Shown piece after piece: positions 43,115 to 50,674 of a stretch of DNA of 64,000 nucleotides. Under the pieces are notes generated by a model. It searched no databases, was not told the origin of the DNA, and was given only the letters and a program-made list of their open reading frames with translations. The stretch comes from Bacillota bacterium. GTDB lineage: Bacteria > Bacillota > Clostridia > Lachnospirales > Lachnospiraceae. The stretch is taken from contig JAEWSH010000133.1 in assembly GCA_023398375.1 (NCBI GenBank), forward strand, positions 282,256 through 346,255, given 5' to 3'. Position numbers and translations under genes: made by a program. How positions within the stretch are numbered: position 1 is the stretch's first letter; each line of letters starts with the position of its first letter.

Positions 43115-44731
43115 ATGGGTGAGATAAAATTATTAGACTGTACCTTACGGGACGGCGGTTATATCAACGACTGGGAATTCGGTAAGGATAATATCATCAA
43201 TGTGTTCGAACGCTTGGTAAGCGCTGACATTGACATCATAGAGATCGGATTTCTGGATGAAAGCAGGGCTGCTGACAGTAACCGTACGATCATGCCGGAT
43301 TGTGCAGCAGTCAACCGTCTGTATGGTGGTCTGGACAAAGGGAATGCCCTGATCGTGGGAATGATCGATTATGGGACCTGCGGAATCGAGCATCTCATAC
43401 CCTGCAGTGACAGCTTTATGGACGGAATCCGTATTATCTTTAAGAAGGAGCGCATGCAGGAAGCAATTGCTTTCTGCGGGGAAGTGAAGAAACTTGGATA
43501 TAAAGTGTTTGCGCAGGCAGTATCGATTACGAGCTATCAGGATGAAGAACTGACAGAGTTGATCGGATTGGTGAACGATCTGGAGCCCTATGCGTTTTCG
43601 CTGGTCGATACATATGGACTGTTACATAAGAGCCAGCTGATGCATTACTATAACTTTGCGGATGCGTATCTGAAGCCGACAATTGGAATCGGCTACCATG
43701 CGCATAATAACTTTCAGCTAGCCTATGCCAATTGTGTGGAGCTGTTGGAAAATCCGCCGAAAGAAAGAATGCTTCTGGTGGATGGCAGCTTGTACGGTAT
43801 GGGAAAAAGTGCCGGGAATGCACCGCTTGAATTACTGGCGATGTATCTGAATGAACATCTGGATAAGAAGTATGAGAACAGTCAGCTATTGGAAGCAATT
43901 GATGTGACGATCATGGATATTTATCGTAAGATTCCGTGGGGCTACAATTTTAAATTTTTTGTAGCTGCTTCCCATGACTGCCATCCAAGCTATGTAGATT
44001 ATCTAATGGATAAGAAGAAGCTGTCTGTAAAATCGATTCACGAAATACTGGATCTGATCGCACGTGACAGGAAATTGTTATATGATAAAGCGTATATAGA
44101 GACGCTTTATGCAAAATATCAGGCAAAAGACTGTGATGATACCGATGCGGTTGAAAGACTAAGAACACAGCTTCAGGGTAAGCATATCCTGCTTTTGGGA
44201 CCGGGAAACAGCATTTCTGAGGAACAGGAAAAAATCAATGCGTATATCAAAGAGAAGGAGCCTGTAGTCATAGCGGTGAATTTCCTGCCGGAGCAATATA
44301 AGGTGGATTATATCTTTATCAGTAATGCAAAGCGTTATGTACAACTCTCCTCTAAGATCTGTAAACTGGAGAAGGGTATCTCCCTGATCGCGACCTCCAA
44401 TGTGACAAAGGCAAGCGGGATCTTCGATTACACATTACAATACAGTAATCTGTTGGATGAGGAAGCGATGATCATCGATAATCCAATGATCATGCTGACA
44501 AAGCTGCTTAGCACATTTACGATTCAGACAATTGCATTTGCCGGATTTGATGGGTACACAAAATCAGAAACACCGAATTATGTAAATCCTAATATGGAGC
44601 ATTCTTTCAGCAAGGAAAAGGCGATCGAGATCAACCGTGATGTGGAGAAAAGTATCTGCAGAATGGAAGGCAAAAAACCGTTATATTTTGTTACTGCTAC
44701 GCAGTACCATATAAACCCGGTTAGAGGATAG
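43115..44731 (+). CDS. DRE-TIM (HMGL-like) aldolase fused to a C-terminal unknown domain
   Basis: Protein of 538 residues. The N-terminal DRE-TIM metallolyase barrel (about 1-300) begins LLDCTLRDGGYINDW, with Asp-x-Thr-x-Arg-Asp as the metal and catalytic motif, and includes GYHAHNNFQLAYAN as metal-binding His residues. It resembles 4-hydroxy-2-oxovalerate aldolases. The C-terminal domain (about 345-538, from HILLLGPGNSISEEQEKINA) looks Rossmann-like and slightly like MptE/DUF115-type folds. Its position between RfbH and a thiamine-dependent enzyme suggests carbon-carbon bond chemistry on a keto-sugar or on its precursor. The actual substrate is unknown. Confidence 0.82.
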   Translation: MGEIKLLDCTLRDGGYINDWEFGKDNIINVFERLVSADIDIIEIGFLDESRAADSNRTIMPDCAAVNRLYGGLDKGNALIVGMIDYGTCGIEHLIPCSDSFMDGIRIIFKKERMQEAIAFCGEVKKLGYKVFAQAVSITSYQDEELTELIGLVNDLEPYAFSLVDTYGLLHKSQLMHYYNFADAYLKPTIGIGYHAHNNFQLAYANCVELLENPPKERMLLVDGSLYGMGKSAGNAPLELLAMYLNEHLDKKYENSQLLEAIDVTIMDIYRKIPWGYNFKFFVAASHDCHPSYVDYLMDKKKLSVKSIHEILDLIARDRKLLYDKAYIETLYAKYQAKDCDDTDAVERLRTQLQGKHILLLGPGNSISEEQEKINAYIKEKEPVVIAVNFLPEQYKVDYIFISNAKRYVQLSSKICKLEKGISLIATSNVTKASGIFDYTLQYSNLLDEEAMIIDNPMIMLTKLLSTFTIQTIAFAGFDGYTKSETPNYVNPNMEHSFSKEKAIEINRDVEKSICRMEGKKPLYFVTATQYHINPVRG

Positions 44732-44738
44732 ATGGTAG

Positions 44739-45389
44739 ATGAAAAAGTATAAAACAGTGATATTTGATGTGGATGGTACCCTGCTGGATACAAGGGAGGG
44801 GATACTGGAAGCGGTAAGAGATACGATTGAGGTCCACAGGTTGAAACCATTAGAGGAGCCTGCCCTGTTATCATTCATTGGGCCGCCGATACAAGACTCT
44901 TTTCGCCGGGCATATGGATTAGAGGGGAGCTATTTACAGGAATTGACCACGACATTCCGTAACAAATATAAGGGCGACGGTCTGTTAAAGGCGAAACCAT
45001 ATGATGGAATCTATGAGGTATGCAGTATCCTGAAAGCACAGGGCATCAAAATCGCGGTTGCAACGTATAAGCGTCAGGACTATGCCAGAATAATCCTGAA
45101 GCACTTTCATTTTGATGAATATAGTGATGTGATTTATGGTGCAGACCATGAAAATAAGCTCACAAAAACGGATATTATATGCAAGTGCATGGACAATCTT
45201 GCCGTAACGAATCAGGAAGAAGTCCTTATGATAGGGGACAGTTCTTATGATGCCATTGGTGCAGAACAGATTGGGATTGATTTTCTTGGTGTAACGTATG
45301 GATTTGACTTCTGTACAGAAGAAGATGTGATGCAATATCAAGCGATCGGCAGCGCAGCGATACCGCTCGATATCTTGCGCTATCTCTAA
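44739..45389 (+). CDS. HAD-family phosphatase (phosphoglycolate phosphatase-like)
   Basis: Protein of 216 residues, HAD subfamily IA. FDVDGTLLDT gives nucleophile Asp10 and Asp12, the small cap domain follows, and MIGDSSYDAIGAEQIG near the C-terminus is motif IV with its metal-binding acids. It probably removes phosphate from a small sugar-phosphate or keto-acid phosphate in the branched-sugar route between the aldolase and the thiamine-dependent enzyme. It starts eight bases after the aldolase gene. Specificity cannot be read from sequence. Confidence 0.9.
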   Translation: MKKYKTVIFDVDGTLLDTREGILEAVRDTIEVHRLKPLEEPALLSFIGPPIQDSFRRAYGLEGSYLQELTTTFRNKYKGDGLLKAKPYDGIYEVCSILKAQGIKIAVATYKRQDYARIILKHFHFDEYSDVIYGADHENKLTKTDIICKCMDNLAVTNQEEVLMIGDSSYDAIGAEQIGIDFLGVTYGFDFCTEEDVMQYQAIGSAAIPLDILRYL

Positions 45390-45421
45390 TAAATGCAGGA
45401 TGTAAGGGGAAGAGGAAACAG

Positions 45422-47263
45422 ATGAAAATAAAAGTTGCGAACTATATAGCTAAGTTCTTACTAGAAAAAGGAGTAGTGCACATATTTACCATAACCGGCG
45501 GAGGCGCGATGCATCTGAATGATGCGCTGGGACATCAGGAAGGCTTGACCTGCATCTACAATCATCATGAACAGGCATGTGCCATTGCAGCAGAAGGCTA
45601 TGCCAGACTAACAGGAAAGGTGGCTGCTGTCTGTGTTACAAGTGGTCCGGGAGGAACGAATGCGATTACCGGAGTGCTGGGTGGCTGGCAGGATTCGATT
45701 CCGATGTTCGTACTTTCCGGACAGGTCAAGCGAGAAACTACGACGTGGTCGACGCCTGTGCCGTTAAGGCAGCTTGGTGATCAGGAATTCCAGATCGTCG
45801 ATTCGGTAAGAAATATGACGAAGTATGCAGTTATGATAACGGAACCGAATGAGATCCGGTATCATCTGGAAAAAGCCTGGTTCTTATGCAGGAATGGCAG
45901 GAAAGGACCTGTGTGGTTAGATATTCCGCTTGATGTACAGGGCGCTGTGATCGAAACTGCTGATTTGGTAGGCTTCCAGCCGGATGAATTAGAGGCAAAA
46001 GAGAACCCGACATATGATACTTCTCTTACGCCTCAGATATTACAGAAAATCAAAGAAGCAAAAAGACCGGTCCTCTTTGCGGGAACGGGGATACGCCTGG
46101 CTGATGCACACAAAGAATTCCTGGATTGCATGGAAGCCTTACAGATTCCGGTAGTCACGGCATGGAATGCGCATGATGTATTATGGGATGAGCATCCTCT
46201 GTTTTGCGGAAGACCGGGTACGGTAGGAACAAGAGGCGGTAACTTTGTAGTACAGAACAGCGATCTGCTTCTGGTATTGGGTTCCCGATTAAATATCCGC
46301 CTGATCAGTTATAATTATAAAGAGTTTGCCAAGGATGCTTATAAGATCATCGTTGATATTGATGCGAATGAATTGCAGAAACCCACTGTGACACCGGATA
46401 TGCCGGTTCATGCGGATGTGAAAGATGTCATGCGTGCAATCGCTTCAGAAGCGGTCAATAGTAAGGAAGCATCAACAGCAGGAGATCATGCAGCGTGGGC
46501 AGCATGGTGCAGAGATATCAATCAAAAATATCCTGCTGTATTACCTGAATATTTTGAAAAAGAGAAACCATTGAATCCTTATGTATTCCTACAGAAATTA
46601 AGTGAAGCGTTACGGGAGGGAGATAAGGTCATTACCGGAAACGGAAGTGCCTGTGTCATGACGTTCCAGGCAGCAAAGATAAAGAAGGAGCAAAGACTCT
46701 TTACCAATTCCGGATGTGCCGCAATGGGTTATGGTTTTCCGGCAGCATTAGGTGCCTGTGTAGCAATGCAACAGGGAGAGCCTGCGAAAGAAAACAGAGT
46801 TGTCTGCATTGATGGTGATGGCAGCTTTCAAATGAATATCCAGGAACTGCAGACTGTGGTTTACCATAACCTGAATATGAAGATCGTAATTCTGAATAAT
46901 AATGGATATCATTCTATCAGACAGACACAGAAGAATTTATTCGACCCGCCTTTGGTAGGTGTATGTGATGGAAATGGCTTAAGTTTTCCTGATATGGAGA
47001 AAATCGCATATGCGTATGGAATTCCCTATGTGAAAGCTGACAGTCTGACAACGCTAGACGAACGGATTCATAAAGCATTGGAAACGGCAGGACCGGTAAT
47101 TTTGGAAGTAGTTGTTGATCCGGAACAGAATTTTGCGCCGAAGCTTTCCTCCAAGGCATTGCCGGATGGTACTATGGTATCACCGCCATTAGATGATATG
47201 TTCCCATTCTTACCAAAAGAAGAATATGAAGCAGTTAAGATAAAGTGCCAATCCTTCTCTTGA
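45422..47263 (+). CDS. Thiamine-diphosphate-dependent carboligase (acetolactate synthase/YerE-like)
   Basis: Protein of 613 residues with the three-domain plan of acetohydroxyacid-synthase-like enzymes. Glu50 in NHHEQACAIAAEGYAR activates the cofactor, the central domain spans about 195-340, and the C-terminal domain has GDG...NN (Gly465-Asp466-Gly467) for Mg-thiamine diphosphate. In yersiniose synthesis YerE, of this family, adds an acetyl unit from pyruvate to CDP-3,6-dideoxy-4-keto-hexose. Location just after RfbH and before an SDR reductase fits that chemistry better than branched-chain amino acid synthesis. A terminator hairpin overlaps its stop codon. Confidence 0.88.
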   Translation: MKIKVANYIAKFLLEKGVVHIFTITGGGAMHLNDALGHQEGLTCIYNHHEQACAIAAEGYARLTGKVAAVCVTSGPGGTNAITGVLGGWQDSIPMFVLSGQVKRETTTWSTPVPLRQLGDQEFQIVDSVRNMTKYAVMITEPNEIRYHLEKAWFLCRNGRKGPVWLDIPLDVQGAVIETADLVGFQPDELEAKENPTYDTSLTPQILQKIKEAKRPVLFAGTGIRLADAHKEFLDCMEALQIPVVTAWNAHDVLWDEHPLFCGRPGTVGTRGGNFVVQNSDLLLVLGSRLNIRLISYNYKEFAKDAYKIIVDIDANELQKPTVTPDMPVHADVKDVMRAIASEAVNSKEASTAGDHAAWAAWCRDINQKYPAVLPEYFEKEKPLNPYVFLQKLSEALREGDKVITGNGSACVMTFQAAKIKKEQRLFTNSGCAAMGYGFPAALGACVAMQQGEPAKENRVVCIDGDGSFQMNIQELQTVVYHNLNMKIVILNNNGYHSIRQTQKNLFDPPLVGVCDGNGLSFPDMEKIAYAYGIPYVKADSLTTLDERIHKALETAGPVILEVVVDPEQNFAPKLSSKALPDGTMVSPPLDDMFPFLPKEEYEAVKIKCQSFS

Positions 47264-47275
47264 AGGTTTGGTACT
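47244..47275 (+). terminator. Intrinsic terminator overlapping the end of the thiamine-enzyme gene
   Basis: AGTGCCAATCCTTC pairs with GAAGGTTTGGTACT (one mismatch, one G-T pair) around the loop TCTT, followed by TTTGTTG. The stop codon lies at the loop and right arm. It separates the transcript from the promoter just downstream. Confidence 0.75.
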
Positions 47276-47279
47276 TTTG

Positions 47280-47308
47280 TTGCCTATATAGAAAAAAAGT
47301 GTTATAAT
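47280..47308 (+). promoter_or_regulatory. Predicted sigma-A promoter ahead of the SDR gene
   Basis: TTGCCT (47280-47285), 17-base spacer, consensus TATAAT (47303-47308). It would start near 47315, about 27 bases before the TTG start codon, and directly follows a terminator. Confidence 0.75.
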
Positions 47309-47341
47309 CGCATATGATGTCATGAATCGAGGAAAAGCATA

Positions 47342-48268
47342 TTGAATCGCGTAATTATTACGGGTGCAACGGGTGCCATTGGAATGGCATTGATTAAGGA
47401 ATTATTGGAAAAGAAGATAGAGGTGTTGGTCATAGTGAGACCTGATTCGGGCAGGGTGGACAGGCTTCCTGTACATGAACATTTACGTGTGTTACGATGT
47501 CCGCTGGATGCACTGGACACTGTTACAAGGGAAGAAATCGGAAACTTTGATATCTGTTTTCATCTGGCATGGGTCGGGACCATCGGTCCGCAGAGGGATG
47601 ATCTGTATCTGCAGCTTAAGAATGTACAATATACATTGGATGCAGTGCATATGGCGCACAGATTGAATTGTAAGGTGTTTGTAGGCGCAGGTTCGCAGGC
47701 AGAGTACGGTCGTGTGGAAGGTAAACTTACTTCAAAAACGCCTGCTAACCCGGTGATGGGATACGGAATTGCCAAACTGTGTGCAGGGCAAATGAGCAGA
47801 CTGGAATGCAGAAAGCTTGGTATCCGTCATGAATGGACCAGAATTCTGAGTGTTTATGGTCCGTACGACGGTGAGGCAACTATGATTACTTCGGGTATCA
47901 GGCATATGCTGCGTGGGGAGAGGTCTGGCTTTTCGAAAGGAGAACAGCAGTGGGATTATCTTTACAGTGAAGATGCAGCATACGCATTATACCTGATAGC
48001 TTTAAAGGGAAGAGACGGAGCAGTTTATCCGCTGGGGAGCGGGATGGCACGTCCATTATATGAGTATATAGGAACAATGAGAGCAAGTATAGGCAAAGAA
48101 GCAGAGGCTGGAATCGGAGACCTACCATACAGAGAAGGGCAGATCATGTATTTATGTGCAGATATCGGAGAACTGACTGCAGATACAGGATTCCAGCCAA
48201 GAATATCATTCGAAGAAGGAATTCGGAAGACGATTGCATGGTGCAGAAGTACGGAAGGTACCAAATAA
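47342..48268 (+). CDS. NAD-dependent epimerase/dehydratase (SDR), likely keto-sugar reductase
   Basis: TTG start at 47342 with GAGGAA seven bases upstream. The 308 residues form an extended SDR: TGATGAIG at the N-terminus binds NAD(P), and Tyr141-x3-Lys145 (YGIAK) is the catalytic pair. The family covers 4-ketoreductases and epimerases; in yersiniose clusters YerF does the final reduction, and this gene is a candidate for a similar role. It begins a new transcript after a terminator-promoter pair and precedes the GtrB-like gene by 21 bases. Confidence 0.85.
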   Translation: MNRVIITGATGAIGMALIKELLEKKIEVLVIVRPDSGRVDRLPVHEHLRVLRCPLDALDTVTREEIGNFDICFHLAWVGTIGPQRDDLYLQLKNVQYTLDAVHMAHRLNCKVFVGAGSQAEYGRVEGKLTSKTPANPVMGYGIAKLCAGQMSRLECRKLGIRHEWTRILSVYGPYDGEATMITSGIRHMLRGERSGFSKGEQQWDYLYSEDAAYALYLIALKGRDGAVYPLGSGMARPLYEYIGTMRASIGKEAEAGIGDLPYREGQIMYLCADIGELTADTGFQPRISFEEGIRKTIAWCRSTEGTK

Positions 48269-48289
48269 TCAGGAAGAAGTGGTGTTCAG

Positions 48290-49231
48290 ATGAAAAAGAT
48301 TAGTATCTTAATTCCATGTTATAATGAAGTGGAAAATGTTGGATTAATGAGCGAGACTGTGATCAATGTGTTAAATGAAGCATTACCACAGTATGACTAT
48401 GAATTATTATTTATTGATAATTGTTCACAGGATGGGACAAGAGAAGAGTTAGAGAGAATCTGCGGCAAAAATAGGAAGATTAAAGCAATCTTCAACGTGA
48501 CAAATTTTGGTCAATTTAATTCTCCATTCTATGGTATGTGCCAGACGACTGGAGATTGTACGATATCCATGTGCTGTGATTTTCAGGATCCGGTAGAGAT
48601 GATTCCGAGGTTCGTGGAGGAATGGGAAAAAGGATATAAGATCGTCAGTGGAATTAAGACGGCAAGTAAGGAAAATAGCTTTATCTATTTTCTACGAACG
48701 ATGTATTATAAAGTGATTAAAAACATGTCTTCTGTAGAGATGATAGAGCATTTTACGGGATTTGGTCTGTATGATAAGACATTTATAGAACTGATCAAAG
48801 AACTGGATGATCCGATTCCGTTCCTCAGGGGAATCGTAGCAGAATATGGATTTAAACGTAAAGATCTCGAATATGAGCAGGCAAAACGCAGGGCAGGAAA
48901 AACAAAGAATAATATCTATACCCTATATGATGCCGCGATGCTGAGTATTACATCGTATACGAAGGTAGGATTACGCTTGGCCACCATTCTTGGGTTTATA
49001 AGTTCTGGGATTGGTCTTTTGATAGCGCTTGTATATTTGGTATATAAATTGACTAATTGGAATGCATTTCAAGTAGGGTATGCACCGGTGGTATTAGGTG
49101 TTTATGTGATTGGTTCTTTACAGCTATTTTTTATTGGCTTGTTAGGAGAATATATTCTGAATATTAATACCAGAGTGATTCACAGACCACTGGTAGTGGA
49201 AGAACGGCGTATTAATTTTGATGAAGAATAA
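48290..49231 (+). CDS. GtrB/ArnC-like GT2 polyprenyl-phosphate glycosyltransferase
   Basis: Protein of 313 residues. An N-terminal GT2 domain (ISILIPCYNEVENVGLMSET, FIDNCSQDG, CCDFQDPVEMIPRFVEEW as metal site) is followed by two C-terminal hydrophobic segments (about residues 228-290). This layout is typical of enzymes that make undecaprenyl-phosphate-linked monosaccharides. Those lipids are donors for GT-C enzymes acting outside, several of which are present (14618, 21781, 38403, 40154). Following the branched-sugar genes, it could load that sugar or glucose; the donor is not predictable. Confidence 0.9.
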   Translation: MKKISILIPCYNEVENVGLMSETVINVLNEALPQYDYELLFIDNCSQDGTREELERICGKNRKIKAIFNVTNFGQFNSPFYGMCQTTGDCTISMCCDFQDPVEMIPRFVEEWEKGYKIVSGIKTASKENSFIYFLRTMYYKVIKNMSSVEMIEHFTGFGLYDKTFIELIKELDDPIPFLRGIVAEYGFKRKDLEYEQAKRRAGKTKNNIYTLYDAAMLSITSYTKVGLRLATILGFISSGIGLLIALVYLVYKLTNWNAFQVGYAPVVLGVYVIGSLQLFFIGLLGEYILNINTRVIHRPLVVEERRINFDEE

Positions 49232-49304
49232 AAACAAATATAAGAAACAAGAAAATGTGAATGGGTTGATACTAAAAATATAAATAATGTAAGAGGAAAA
49301 TGAA

Positions 49305-50651
49305 ATGAAAAAAGTTATTACATATGGTTCATTTGACTTATTTCATGAAGGACATTATAGATTGCTGCAGAGAGCAAAGGCACTTGGAGACTATTTGATC
49401 GTTGGTGTCACTACAGAACAATATGATGAATCCAGAGGAAAATTGAACATAATAGATTCACTTGGGGAGCGAATTGAAAATGTTCGAAAAAGTGGGTTTG
49501 CAGATGAAATTATTGTAGAAGATCATCAGGGACAAAAAGTGGAAGATGTACAGAAATACGGAATTGATATTTTTGCGATTGGCTCTGATTGGTCTAATCA
49601 ATTTGAATTTTTAAAAGACTATTGTGAAGTGGTCTATCTGGAGCGGACAAAAAATGTATCATCAACTTTGCTAAGGGCACAAAAACATCCGATTATCAGG
49701 ATTGGAATTATCGGTACAGGCAGAATAGCGGCAAGATTTGTGCCAGAAGCAAAATATGTGAGTGGTGTAACAATTCATAGTGTTTATAATCCTCATGTAG
49801 AAAGTGCAGAACAGTTTGCAAAAGAATTTGAGCTGGATTCATATAATAGTAATTTAGATACTTTCCTATCAGAGGTAGAGGCTGTTTACATCGCATCTCC
49901 TCATGAAACGCATTATGATTATGCTAAAATAGCATTGGAACATGAAAAGCATGTTTTGTGTGAAAAACCAATGGCATTTGAAAAAGTGAAAGCGGAAGAA
50001 CTTTTTCAACTCGCACACAAAAAAAAGCGTGTCCTTTTAGAAGCAATTAAGACAGCATACTGTCCGGGATTTGCTCAACTGGTGGGTATTGCAAAGAGCG
50101 GTGTGATTGGTCCTATTCGTGATGTTGAAGCATGTTTTACAAGAATTACACCAGATAATCTTCGTGAGAGAGTAGATGTGGAATATGGCGGCGGTTTTAC
50201 GGAATTTGGTAGTCATACACTTTTGCCGATCTTGAAATTAATGGGGACAGATTACGAAGAGGTTAGATTTGACAGCATTTTAGCAGAAAATGGGATTGAT
50301 CTTTATACAAAAGCATCTTTTCGATACAAGAACGGTATGGCATTATCAAAGAGCGGCGTGGGCGTAAAATCAGAGGGACAGCTAATTGTTGCAGGAACAA
50401 AAGGCTATATTCTTGCAGAGTCACCATGGTGGCTGACACAATCCTTTGAAGTGCGTTATGAGGATCCTGGTAAAAAAGATAAATACTTTGTGAAGTTTTT
50501 GGGTCAAGGATTGCGCTATGAAATCAGTGATTTTGCATATATGATTAATGGACATGAGGGACGTTCATTTAAATTTACAGAGGAAGAATCAATTGCGATG
50601 GCAGGAGTTATGGAACAATTTTTAGAAAATAGAAAAAAAGGTAGACTATAG
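49305..50651 (+). CDS. Fusion: TagD-like cytidylyltransferase and Gfo/Idh/MocA oxidoreductase
   Basis: Two-domain protein of 448 residues. Residues 1-125 are a nucleotidyltransferase with YGSFDLFHEGHYRLL (His14-x2-His17) and a C-terminal SSTLLRAQ block like the glycerol-3-phosphate cytidylyltransferase TagD. From about residue 130 a Gfo/Idh/MocA dehydrogenase starts with IGIIGTGRIAARFV and has the Glu220-Lys221-Pro222 motif. It may reduce a keto-sugar or polyol precursor and activate it as a CDP-alcohol, much as separate TarJ and TarI do for CDP-ribitol. It lies two genes before LicD, which uses such donors. A visible A/T-rich stretch begins with this gene. Confidence 0.85.
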   Translation: MKKVITYGSFDLFHEGHYRLLQRAKALGDYLIVGVTTEQYDESRGKLNIIDSLGERIENVRKSGFADEIIVEDHQGQKVEDVQKYGIDIFAIGSDWSNQFEFLKDYCEVVYLERTKNVSSTLLRAQKHPIIRIGIIGTGRIAARFVPEAKYVSGVTIHSVYNPHVESAEQFAKEFELDSYNSNLDTFLSEVEAVYIASPHETHYDYAKIALEHEKHVLCEKPMAFEKVKAEELFQLAHKKKRVLLEAIKTAYCPGFAQLVGIAKSGVIGPIRDVEACFTRITPDNLRERVDVEYGGGFTEFGSHTLLPILKLMGTDYEEVRFDSILAENGIDLYTKASFRYKNGMALSKSGVGVKSEGQLIVAGTKGYILAESPWWLTQSFEVRYEDPGKKDKYFVKFLGQGLRYEISDFAYMINGHEGRSFKFTEEESIAMAGVMEQFLENRKKGRL

Positions 50652-50674
50652 CAAAAATCTAGAAGAGGGTATTC

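Noticed and set aside
42283..43115. Long minus-strand frames opposite rfbH (128 and 176 codons)
   Set aside because: They are shadows of a strongly conserved coding gene, with no family-like features of their own.
45422..47263. Acetolactate synthase of amino acid synthesis
   Set aside because: There is no ilvN/ilvC/ilvD neighbour and the gene lies between deoxysugar genes; a sugar carboligase role fits better, although sequence alone does not exclude the former.
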